Assembly: GCA_009704425.1 (NCBI GenBank)
Contig: WLEG01000150.1
Span: 1-5,330 of the forward strand
Direction of reading: 5' to 3'
Source: Actinomycetota bacterium
GTDB lineage: Bacteria; Actinomycetota; Acidimicrobiia; Acidimicrobiales; Ilumatobacteraceae
Length of the DNA stretch: 5,330 bases
Below, one piece after another: positions 1-5,330 of this stretch; the first letter of the stretch is position 1; every line of letters begins with the position of its first letter. The translations under genes and the position numbers were made by a program. The notes under the pieces were generated by a model. That model was not told the origin of the DNA. It was given only the letters and a program-made list of their open reading frames with translations, and did not search any database.

Positions 1-751
1 GATCGCGAACGGCCGGCACGACGGTGCAGGCGATCACCAGCTGGTGGCTCGATCGCAACTCGGGGGGAAGGCCGGCCCACGCGCGGATCAGACCCGGCGT
101 GTTCTTGCGATCGTCCCCACCGGTGACCGCCACCACGCGTCGGCGGGTGAGGTCGAGCCCGATGTCGACCAGTCGGGTCAGTCGTGCGTCGATCAGCCCC
201 GGTTCACCGGACGGAACGAACTGCGGTTCGATGGCCGCACCCACCACCTCGATGCGATCGCGGGGGAAGCCGAGCACCACGCTGGCCGTGTCGGCCGAGA
301 ACGTGGAGTTCGACAGCAGGCGATCGAAGGTTCGTACCAGACCCGCGCGCAGACGCGCCTGCACCCGCGCCGAGTCCTCGACCAGATAGCGATCGGGGTA
401 TCGGTACGGGATGACGTCGTGCAACACCCCGACCACGCGCAACCCCGCTTCGGTGACGGCGCGGGGAACGACGTCGAGAGCGACGGGGTGCAACATCATC
501 TGGGTGCACAAGAACCAGCTGGACGGGGGTTCGGCCAACATGGCCGCTCGCGTGAGCGGTGCGGTGTGGACACCCTCGATGGCCGTCCGCCATTCGCGAT
601 CGTCGGCCGACGCGTCGACGAGCACGGTCACGTCGGCCCCCGCGGACCGCATGGCCCGCACCAAACCGATGGTGAAGCGACCGATCCCGCGTCCCCCGGC
701 GGTGGGATGCGAGATGACGCGTCCGTCCACCAGCACGCGGGGGTTCGCCAC
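1..751 (-). CDS. GT4-family glycosyltransferase, partial (N-terminal 250 residues)
   Basis: The gene reads leftward and leaves the window at base 1, so only the first 250 residues are present. I translated it directly and found no internal stop. It looks like a GT-B fold retaining glycosyltransferase of family GT4, a cytoplasmic enzyme that moves a sugar from a nucleotide donor onto a growing glycan. Visible signs are an N-terminal strand RVLVDGRVI (5-13), a glycine-rich loop TAGGRGIGRFT (17-27) typical of the acceptor-domain start, HDVIPYRYPDRYL (111-123), SNSTFSADT (147-155) and GGDDRKN (211-217), which opens the second Rossmann domain. The catalytic E-x7-E region would lie beyond the edge. 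The start is a GTG 5 nt after the stop of the upstream coiled-coil gene, so the two are probably cotranscribed and coupled. A GGAG lies about 12 nt upstream, within the preceding gene. A later in-frame GTG at codon 6 is possible. Donor and acceptor are unknown. Confidence 0.88.
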   Translation of the reverse strand, partial: MANPRVLVDGRVISHPTAGGRGIGRFTIGLVRAMRSAGADVTVLVDASADDREWRTAIEGVHTAPLTRAAMLAEPPSSWFLCTQMMLHPVALDVVPRAVTEAGLRVVGVLHDVIPYRYPDRYLVEDSARVQARLRAGLVRTFDRLLSNSTFSADTASVVLGFPRDRIEVVGAAIEPQFVPSGEPGLIDARLTRLVDIGLDLTRRRVVAVTGGDDRKNTPGLIRAWAGLPPELRSSHQLVIACTVVPAVRD

Positions 752-756
752 CGGCC

Positions 757-1050
757 TCAGCTCCGTTTCGCGGGGGTGGAGGCGGCGTCGATCATGGCCT
801 CCAAACGGGTGATCTGACGCTCGATCGACTCCACGGCCGCCATCGCCGTGTCGGCATCCAGTCGGACGCGTTCGGCGTATCCCAGGAACAACGGCAGAGA
901 CCGATCGGCCCCCGAACGCACGTCGTGATTCAAGGACTGGACGACGTCGTTGATGACCTGTACCTGATTGCGGATCTCGGCCACTTCGGCCCGCAGAGCA
1001 CGCACGTCGCGGCCGGTGATTCTCGTCAGGAGCGCTTTGACCACTCGCAC
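757..1050 (-). CDS. Small coiled-coil protein of unknown function
   Basis: A 97-residue protein that I do not recognise. It has no signal peptide or membrane segment. Residues about 12-45 and 62-90 are rich in heptad-like Val/Ile/Leu spacing with charged residues between, suggesting two helices able to form a coiled coil, joined by a short linker with SLPLFLGYAE (51-60). The last residues (STPAKRS) look disordered. The basic start (MRVVKALLTRITGR) may be an amphipathic helix. The frame is supported by its exact fit between a promoter-like element and the GT4 gene 5 nt downstream, and by its regular codon use. The start is GTG, six bases after a TAGGCT -10 box, which suggests a leaderless mRNA. 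A second GTG at codon 3 is an alternative. Its place as first gene before a glycosyltransferase suggests, as inference only, an accessory or scaffold role for surface-glycan enzymes. Confidence 0.72.
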   Translation of the reverse strand: MRVVKALLTRITGRDVRALRAEVAEIRNQVQVINDVVQSLNHDVRSGADRSLPLFLGYAERVRLDADTAMAAVESIERQITRLEAMIDAASTPAKRS

Positions 1051-1056
1051 GCCCCC

Positions 1057-1086
1057 AGCCTACCCCCGTAACGCTCGCCACTTCAG
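1057..1086 (-). promoter_or_regulatory. Putative leaderless promoter for the coiled-coil/GT4 genes
   Basis: On the minus strand a -10-like TAGGCT (1062-1057) lies exactly 6 nt before the GTG start at 1050, the spacing seen at actinobacterial leaderless genes, where transcription starts on the first base of the start codon. A weak -35-like CTGAAG (1086-1081) lies 18 bp upstream. There is no good Shine-Dalgarno sequence before the GTG, only a G run, which fits a leaderless start. The call rests on motif and spacing only. Confidence 0.5.
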
Positions 1087-1109
1087 ATGTCCACGGGGCT
1101 CGATCCACC

Positions 1110-1124
1110 ACGACCTAGGGTCGT
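1110..1124. repeat. 15-bp palindrome ACGACCTAGGGTCGT over the rightward -10 box
   Basis: Two perfect 6-base arms, ACGACC and GGTCGT, flank TAG. The element covers the TAGGGT box proposed for the methyltransferase gene and lies upstream of its probable transcription start, so it would act as DNA (an operator) rather than as an RNA hairpin. It is short, and no regulator gene is visible in the window, so chance occurrence is possible. Confidence 0.4.
1116..1121 (+). promoter_or_regulatory. Putative -10 box for the methyltransferase gene
   Basis: TAGGGT matches the actinobacterial TAnnnT -10 consensus. It ends 5 nt before an in-frame GTG (1127) and 8 nt before ATG (1130), so the mRNA may be leaderless or nearly so. 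I see no convincing -35 element at the usual distance. The same AGGG could instead serve as a weak ribosome-binding site 9 nt before the ATG, so the two readings compete. Confidence 0.4.
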
Positions 1125-1129
1125 CGGTG

Positions 1130-2017
1130 ATGAAGGCGAAGTCGGTCGTGTCCGGTGCGTGGGACGTGGCGACCCGACCACTGGTGCGCCGCTGGAACTG
1201 GTGGCGACAGCCACGGTGGTGGACCGGCACCGACCTGCCCTGGGAACGTCCCCACAGCGTGGGCAAGGGGCCGATGGCGGTGTGCAACATCTGCCATTGG
1301 GCCGGAGCGGAGTTTCTCGGCACGGAGCACGTGGAAAGTGCCATGTGTCCACGGTGCGGAAGCGTCGCCCGCGACCGCTTCCTGCTGTTCTGCTTTCTCG
1401 ACTGTTCGCCACACGATGCGAGCATGAGGGTGCTGGAGACGAGCCCGAGGCTGGGTCGCGAGTACCGCCGCATGATGCGTTCGCTGTTCCACTACACGTC
1501 GAGCGATTTCGACCTGTCCGCGCATCGCGGCGACATTCGCATCGACCTGCAGGACATCGCCTTGCCGGACTCGTCCGTCGACGTCTTGCTCACCCCTCAC
1601 GTGTTGGAACACGTTCCCGACACCGACCGGGCATTGCGGGAGATCCACCGGGTTCTCGCGCCGGACGGCGCGATGTACCTGCAGATTCCACTTCAGCAGG
1701 GTGTCACCGCGCGCCCCACGGAACCCGAATTCCACGGCGACAACACTCCGGTGCACTTCCGCTTCGGGTGGGATCTGATCGCGTCACTCGAGGCGGCGGG
1801 CTTCGACGTGGAGGTTCTCGTGATGGAGGAGTTCGCAAAGGTGTTGCGAGGCGAGAACTCGTGCCCCGAGCCCGACGTGGACGGATTCGACGTGCCATCG
1901 ATGATCGAGCACGCACCAACGACCAAGTTGCGTCCGCTCGTGGACATCTACATGTCGAAGATCCACGGCTTCCGCCCCGAGCACCAGTTCGTGACGTTTC
2001 GTTGCGTCAAGCGTTGA
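1130..2017 (+). CDS. Zinc-ribbon class I SAM-dependent methyltransferase
   Basis: A 295-residue protein. The N-terminal part (1-50) is basic and tryptophan-rich (W22, W24, W25, W30, W31, W38). A four-cysteine zinc-ribbon-like unit follows: C52-x2-C55 and C73-x2-C76 (MCPRCGSVARDR). The catalytic domain is Methyltransf_11-like: VLETSPRLG (101-109) in the place of motif I, DLQDIALPDSSVDVLL (139-154) and HVLEHVPDTDRALREIHRVL (157-176), then APDGAMYLQIPL (177-188) and a C-terminal part with HFRFGWDLIASLEAAGFDV (209-227). This order resembles bacterial methyltransferases found in polysaccharide clusters, where sugar methylation is a plausible role; the substrate is unknown. Motif I lacks the usual GxGxG. 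The reading frame stays open back to base 968, but that part overlaps the divergent gene and promoter and looks non-protein-like, so I start at ATG 1130. GTG 1127 is in frame and possible. Its 3' end overlaps the opposing GT2 gene by 11 nt. Confidence 0.88.
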   Translation: MKAKSVVSGAWDVATRPLVRRWNWWRQPRWWTGTDLPWERPHSVGKGPMAVCNICHWAGAEFLGTEHVESAMCPRCGSVARDRFLLFCFLDCSPHDASMRVLETSPRLGREYRRMMRSLFHYTSSDFDLSAHRGDIRIDLQDIALPDSSVDVLLTPHVLEHVPDTDRALREIHRVLAPDGAMYLQIPLQQGVTARPTEPEFHGDNTPVHFRFGWDLIASLEAAGFDVEVLVMEEFAKVLRGENSCPEPDVDGFDVPSMIEHAPTTKLRPLVDIYMSKIHGFRPEHQFVTFRCVKR

Positions 2018-2019
2018 CG
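2005..2019. repeat. Inverted repeat CGTCAAGCGTTGACG carrying both convergent stop codons
   Basis: Perfect 6-bp arms (2005-2010 and 2014-2019) surround a GCG loop. The plus-strand TGA of the methyltransferase (2015-2017) and the minus-strand TGA of the GT2 gene (read from 2009 to 2007) occupy mirror positions in the two arms. RNA from either direction would form the same short hairpin. No T-tract follows on either side, so it is not a classical intrinsic terminator, though it could contribute to bidirectional termination. Confidence 0.6.
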
Positions 2020-2729
2020 GGCGACCGCCCGAATCGCATGCGCACGCACAGGACGATCATCTGCAACCCGAGCACGACGGCCTTGTAGCGGCTGCCCGTC
2101 ACCGAGCTCTCCCCCACCCGCTCCTGGTACTTCACCGGCACCTGCACGAAGGACATTCGCTCGCGGGCCACGTGCAGCATCATTTCCAAGCCGAACGACG
2201 AGCCGTCGATGGCGAACTTGGGCTCCAGGCGGTCGAGCGACTCCCGATGAATCACGCGGTAGGTGCACCCCACATCGGACAGAAAGACCGTGTTGTACAG
2301 AACCTCGACCAGCTTGGCCACCGCCCAGTTGCCCCACTTCAGGAACCAACCCATGTTCGCTCCGGAAAGGATGAGCGCCTGGGTGGTGCGAGATCCGAAC
2401 ACCACGTCCACGTCGTGCGTGTAGGGCAACAACTTCAACAAATCCGCGGGGTCGAAGGTTCCGTCCGGTTCGCAGACGCACACCAGGTCGAACGAGCGGG
2501 TCTCCAAGAAACCACGACGAATGGCCGCGCCGTAACCCTGCGTGGTTTCCAGCACCTCACGGGCCGTGGTGGGTGCGACCTCGGCCGACGTGTCGGGGTG
2601 CGCGTTGTTGTTGACCACCAGGATCTCGTCGACGATTCCGAGCGATTCGAAACCCCGAATGCAGGCGGCGATCGACAGGTGTTCGTTGTAGGTGGGCAGG
2701 ATCACTGCCAGGCGTTTACCGTTCCACAT
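2007..2729 (-). CDS. DPM1-like family 2 glycosyltransferase
   Basis: A 240-residue GT-A fold enzyme of family GT2, close in layout to polyprenyl/dolichyl-phosphate sugar synthases, which load a sugar from a nucleotide donor onto lipid phosphate at the cytoplasmic membrane face. Signs in order: nucleotide-binding start LAVILPTYNEHLSI (7-20), strand DEILVVNNN (34-42), QGYGAAIRRGF (64-74) typical of this subfamily, acidic metal-site region EPDGTFDPADL (87-97) where relatives have a DADG-type motif, FGSRT (111-115), and DVGCTYRVIHRESLDRL (152-168). The C-terminal part has VPVKYQERVGESSVTGSRYKA (197-217), resembling the conserved arginine-rich region of the family, then a hydrophobic stretch (217-229) that may touch the membrane. 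No multi-spanning C-terminal domain is present. The ATG start is 24 nt after the GT39-like gene stop and has a GGAG 5 nt upstream (2738-2735). The pairing suggests it makes the lipid-linked donor for that membrane protein. The sugar is unknown. Confidence 0.88.
   Translation of the reverse strand: MWNGKRLAVILPTYNEHLSIAACIRGFESLGIVDEILVVNNNAHPDTSAEVAPTTAREVLETTQGYGAAIRRGFLETRSFDLVCVCEPDGTFDPADLLKLLPYTHDVDVVFGSRTTQALILSGANMGWFLKWGNWAVAKLVEVLYNTVFLSDVGCTYRVIHRESLDRLEPKFAIDGSSFGLEMMLHVARERMSFVQVPVKYQERVGESSVTGSRYKAVVLGLQMIVLCVRMRFGRSPVNA
2019..2030. repeat. Second short GC hairpin GGGCGACCGCCC beside the stop-codon palindrome
   Basis: GGGC (2019-2022) pairs with GCCC (2027-2030) around GACC. It adjoins the previous repeat, giving two tandem hairpins at the meeting point of the convergent genes. 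It lies within the last codons of the GT2 gene. It may stabilise the 3' ends or assist termination. In a GC-rich genome a stem this short can easily arise by chance. Confidence 0.3.
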
Positions 2730-2734
2730 GTCGT

Positions 2735-2738
2735 CTCC
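2735..2738 (-). promoter_or_regulatory. Shine-Dalgarno site of the DPM1-like GT2
   Basis: The minus strand reads GGAG followed by ACGAC and then ATG (2729), a canonical 5-nt spacing. It lies wholly in the 24-nt gap after the GT39-like gene and fixes this start. Confidence 0.7.
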
Positions 2739-2753
2739 ACTCGCGCCACGGCG

Positions 2754-4274
2754 TCATTCGGGCACCAGTGGAAGATACATCACGGCCCCCATCACCTCGC
2801 GGCGTTCGTATTGCTCGACGGGTAGTGGCAACACCTCGAGACGTTCGTCCCCCGCCAGAAACACGTAGGCGATGTCGAGAGGACCTTGCGAGAGCACTTC
2901 CACCTGCCGTTGGGCGAAGGAGACTCCCCACGGCAGTTTCGGTCGCCACGGGAACAACGCACCCCACGGATGACCGTGGACCGCGACGTGAATGCGTTGG
3001 TTGCTCTGATACTCGATGGGGTTCATCAGCCAGTAGTTGCCGGCCGCGTATCGGAAACCCTCGTCCTCCAGAATCTCGACCAACACCCGAATCCGATCGT
3101 TCGGATCCTCCACTCGAGGGCCGGCGTTCACCTTCGACCAGGGCAGGACCAGCACACCCAACCACACCGCCAACGCAACGGCGAAAGCCGACCGGGCGGT
3201 GAATCGCGAATGAAGTCGGCCCGTGATGTCGGCAAGCCCTACCACCATCGCCACGATGAGGAACGGGAAACCCACGCTGGAATAGCGCCCGTCCTCGACG
3301 AACCACATGTTGTTGAACAAGGACAGGATCGGCCAGCACAGAGCCGCCGGGAGCGCGAACACGATCCCCCCGGGGACCTTGCGAACGAGCACCGTCAGAC
3401 CGAAAACCATGAGCGCCAGCGCGAGGAGATAAATGGCCAAGGACACCGCGCCCCAGATCCACGAGCCGTCCATGTTCATGAATCCGAAGGCCCGGGGAAG
3501 CAGACCGGTGAAGAAGCTGGACAGTCGATCCCACGTGCTGTTCATCGGCGGCGAGGGCTGGGAAAGACTGAGCCAATCGTTCTTCACGTTCCACGCGAGG
3601 AACGGGATGTTCACGAACACGGCCGAACCGAGGGCCGGTATCCACCAGTCGCGAAAGCGACGACGCAACGTCCAGCACGGAACGAGAGCGATGGGGATCA
3701 CCGACGCCAACGTCATCGGGTGCAGATAGAACGCGAAGCCGAGCAACGCCCCGGCCCACAGAACATCGCGCCGAACGTTCGCCTCCTTCAGCACCACCCG
3801 TCTCACCATGAACGCCGAGGCGAAGGTGGTCGCGAGGAGCAGACCGTAGGCCTCCCACGCGCGGATGGAGACCACCATCATCGCTCCGGGCGTCAGCCAC
3901 AACATCGCGGCACCCAACCATGCCCACCGGTCCGGGTGCTCGCACCCCGAATCGCGCCGAATCGAGCGCAGGACATGGAACATCACCACCGAGGACGCGA
4001 TCCACCAGAGACTGGTCAGCAGTTTCAAGGGCACGACACGAGCGCCGAACAGCATGGTGAACGGTGCGAACACGTAGCTGTCGACGATCCCGGTGTAGCC
4101 GATCCCGCGGTACACGATGGGAAGATCTCCCTTGGCGATCTCCAACGCTTGTAAGCCGGTGAAGGCCTCGTCCGCGTTCAATTCGCCGAACTTGGTACCC
4201 AACAGGTAACCGCGGATCGCGTACCCCACGACTCCGAGAATCAGCACCAGGCCCCAACGAAGACGCCGACTCAC
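2754..4274 (-). CDS. GT39/PMT-like GT-C membrane glycosyltransferase
   Basis: A 506-residue polytopic protein with about ten hydrophobic segments (roughly 7-25, 68-78, 83-101, 117-136, 142-157, 171-200, 212-228, 272-298, 303-321, 333-350 and 364-380; exact number uncertain) and a soluble C-terminal tail (about 382-506). The first outer loop carries GELNADEAFTG (30-40). Its Asp-Glu pair (35-36) sits where GT39 and ArnT-type enzymes keep their catalytic acid, shortly after the first membrane helix. EDGRYSSVGFP (327-337) resembles the RY-containing motif before a late helix in the same superfamily. Such enzymes take sugar from a polyprenyl-phosphate carrier and attach it outside the cytoplasmic membrane to a protein, lipid or glycan; the acceptor here is unknown. 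The chosen GTG start (4274) shares GTGA with the stop of the upstream GT2, implying translational coupling. The frame stays open upstream to 4598, but that part overlaps the upstream gene and reads as low-complexity Arg/Gly, with no membrane character. Confidence 0.85.
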   Translation of the reverse strand: MSRRLRWGLVLILGVVGYAIRGYLLGTKFGELNADEAFTGLQALEIAKGDLPIVYRGIGYTGIVDSYVFAPFTMLFGARVVPLKLLTSLWWIASSVVMFHVLRSIRRDSGCEHPDRWAWLGAAMLWLTPGAMMVVSIRAWEAYGLLLATTFASAFMVRRVVLKEANVRRDVLWAGALLGFAFYLHPMTLASVIPIALVPCWTLRRRFRDWWIPALGSAVFVNIPFLAWNVKNDWLSLSQPSPPMNSTWDRLSSFFTGLLPRAFGFMNMDGSWIWGAVSLAIYLLALALMVFGLTVLVRKVPGGIVFALPAALCWPILSLFNNMWFVEDGRYSSVGFPFLIVAMVVGLADITGRLHSRFTARSAFAVALAVWLGVLVLPWSKVNAGPRVEDPNDRIRVLVEILEDEGFRYAAGNYWLMNPIEYQSNQRIHVAVHGHPWGALFPWRPKLPWGVSFAQRQVEVLSQGPLDIAYVFLAGDERLEVLPLPVEQYERREVMGAVMYLPLVPE

Positions 4275-5305
4275 CGACCCACGTTCCTCACCTCGGTCGC
4301 CCACGAGACGTCCAGACGCCGCACGGATTCCACGGCCAACACCTCGAGACCGCTCGATCGATGTCGACGACGAAGACCCCCGACCGTGGGGCCACATGGG
4401 ACCACCAGCGTCACGCGATCTCGCGGGTCTTTCGACGCCTCCGCCGCGGCCGCTTCGGCCGCCAGCGCCATCTGGGGGGAATCGGCGACGCCCTCGAACA
4501 GGTGGACGACGCGGCGTACCGCCCGATGGTCCCGAACGGCCCGTCCGTCGAAACCCCGCGGTGAACGTTCCGGCTGCCTCGGCAACAGTCCCGCCCACTT
4601 CTGCTCGAAGGCTGCTCGCGACGCGCGGGCCAGGGAGTTCCGCTGTTCACTGGCGGCCACGTGGTGGTGCACCACCGGTCGGTCCACCACCAAACGCGTC
4701 ACCAGACCCCGCGACCACGCGGTCATGGCCAGGTCGCTGTCCTCGAAGTAAGCGGGTGCGTAGCGGGCGTCGAACCCGCCCAAAGACAGGAAGGTCTCAC
4801 GTCGCATCACCCAACACGCGGCCGACGCGTAGTCCACGTCGCGACCGAACATCACCGAGTCGTATCCGTCGGGCCAGTGCGAACCGCCCATGGCCTCGGT
4901 CCCACCGTCGGAGAAGATCACCTGACCCGCTTCGGCCAGTCGACCCTCGCCGTCCAGCAACGGCGGCACCGCGATGGCCACCACCGGATCATCGAGTGCG
5001 CGCAGCAACGGGGTCAGCCATCCCTCGGTGACCACCAGATCGGGGTTCACGAACGCGACGTACTCGGAATCGCATTCCTCCACCGCCACGTTGTTGGCCG
5101 GGCCGAAACCCAGGTTCTCGTTCAACCCGATGTGCCGCACGCGATCGGCGAGATGTCCCATGCCCTCGCGACACCCCTCGGTGTCGGGTTGGGTGACCAC
5201 GACGATGTCCTGCGCGGCATCCCCGGCGTGACGCACGAGAGCCTCGACCGTGCGGGGCAAAGAAGGCGTGGGGCCGTAGGCGACGGTGATGCACGTGACA
5301 CCCAT
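4271..5305 (-). CDS. Family 2 glycosyltransferase (rhamnosyltransferase-like) with C-terminal extension
   Basis: A 344-residue protein. Residues 1-245 form a GT2 domain of the WbbL/rhamnosyltransferase type, a cytoplasmic inverting enzyme using nucleotide sugars. Signs are CITVAYGPTPSLPRTVEAL (5-23), GLNENLGFGPANNVAV (60-75), the metal/nucleotide site VNPDLVVTEGWL (86-97), and ASAACWVMRRETFLSLGGFD (160-179) followed by FEDSDLAMTAWSRG (187-200), which holds the likely catalytic acidic residues. VHHHVAASE (212-220) resembles the conserved histidine region near the domain end. Residues 246-344 are additional; they contain a strand-helix-strand-like stretch and an alanine-rich helix (279-290). 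The ATG start has an AGGA 7 nt upstream. The stop overlaps the GT39-like gene start by 4 nt. It is the first gene of the leftward operon inside the window; its promoter must lie outside or at the very edge. Sugar specificity cannot be assigned. Confidence 0.87.
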   Translation of the reverse strand: MGVTCITVAYGPTPSLPRTVEALVRHAGDAAQDIVVVTQPDTEGCREGMGHLADRVRHIGLNENLGFGPANNVAVEECDSEYVAFVNPDLVVTEGWLTPLLRALDDPVVAIAVPPLLDGEGRLAEAGQVIFSDGGTEAMGGSHWPDGYDSVMFGRDVDYASAACWVMRRETFLSLGGFDARYAPAYFEDSDLAMTAWSRGLVTRLVVDRPVVHHHVAASEQRNSLARASRAAFEQKWAGLLPRQPERSPRGFDGRAVRDHRAVRRVVHLFEGVADSPQMALAAEAAAAEASKDPRDRVTLVVPCGPTVGGLRRRHRSSGLEVLAVESVRRLDVSWATEVRNVGR

Positions 5306-5312
5306 GAGGTGT

Positions 5313-5316
5313 TCCT
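5313..5316 (-). promoter_or_regulatory. Shine-Dalgarno site of the rhamnosyltransferase-like GT2
   Basis: AGGA on the minus strand lies 7 nt before the ATG at 5305 and supports this start. A TAG (5317-5315) overlaps the site and could be the stop of a further upstream gene, but only 13 bases of that frame are visible before it. Confidence 0.55.
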
Positions 5317-5330
5317 ATTCCGGCCTGAAA

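Noticed and set aside
250..610. Repeated GCGATCG words, including one GCGATCGC resembling the cyanobacterial HIP1 palindrome
   Set aside because: Most are Asp-Arg codon pairs (GAT CGC) or similar coding overlaps in the GT4 gene. There is no regular spacing, and the gene style is not cyanobacterial.
44..817. Plus-strand open frame of 257 codons at the left end
   Set aside because: It is antisense to the GT4 gene, whose minus-strand translation carries recognisable motifs. The plus frame has none.
1087..2088. Plus-strand open frame of 333 codons overlapping the methyltransferase in another register
   Set aside because: It reads as Arg-rich low-complexity sequence; the methyltransferase frame has the zinc ribbon and SAM-domain motifs.
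2886..4154. Long plus-strand open frame (422 codons) antisense to the membrane transferase gene
   Set aside because: It is very rich in His, Arg, Gln and Glu with no domain or hydrophobic core. It mirrors a gene with clear GT-C features, so it is a by-product of GC-biased third positions.
2716..4257. Minus-strand open frame of 513 codons in another register across the GT39-like gene
   Set aside because: Its composition is Arg/Gly/Ser-rich and featureless, while the overlapping frame has membrane helices and motifs.
4275..4598. Possible 108-residue N-terminal extension of the GT39-like protein
   Set aside because: It would overlap the GT2 gene fully, is Arg/Gly-rich, and the GTGA junction gives a normal start just before the first membrane helix.
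5315..5330. Tail of another leftward gene ending in TAG at 5317-5315
   Set aside because: Only 13 bases of the possible frame are visible before the stop, too few to support a feature, although the close spacing would suit an operon.

Overview
The window is a GC-rich piece of a bacterial chromosome devoted to building surface glycans. Almost every base is coding. It holds six protein genes: three soluble glycosyltransferases (one GT4, two GT2), one multi-spanning GT-C (GT39/PMT-like) transferase, one zinc-ribbon SAM-dependent methyltransferase and one small coiled-coil protein of unknown function. I see no tRNA, rRNA, CRISPR array, insertion sequence or phage gene.

The organism is probably an actinobacterium. 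The evidence is high GC with strong G/C preference at third codon positions, frequent GTG starts, very short gene spacing, and apparently leaderless starts with a TAnnnT -10 box a few bases before the first codon. The style recalls Acidimicrobiia (Ilumatobacter-like), but that is an impression of style, not a proven placement.

Layout: (i) 1-1050, minus strand, a coiled-coil protein gene followed after 5 nt by a GT4 glycosyltransferase that runs off the left edge. (ii) 1051-1129, a compact divergent control region with a -10-like box facing each way and a 15-bp palindrome on the rightward box. (iii) 1130-2017, plus strand, the methyltransferase, the only rightward gene. (iv) 2007-5305, minus strand, an operon transcribed right to left: GT2 (4271-5305), GT39-like membrane protein (2754-4274, GTGA start/stop overlap) and a second, DPM1-like GT2 (2007-2729, 24 nt further on). 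This operon converges on the methyltransferase. The two 3' ends overlap by 11 nt, and both stop codons lie in one perfect inverted repeat.

A reasonable working model, inferred from families and order: the DPM1-like GT2 loads a sugar onto polyprenyl phosphate at the cytoplasmic face. The GT39-like protein then uses the lipid-linked sugar outside the membrane. The other GT2 and the GT4 extend a glycan from nucleotide sugars in the cytoplasm, and the methyltransferase may methylate a sugar. The sugar, acceptor and final polymer cannot be read from this sequence. I found no clearly new type of system. The most interesting points are the shared stop-codon palindrome, the divergent control region, and an extra C-terminal domain on the 344-residue GT2.
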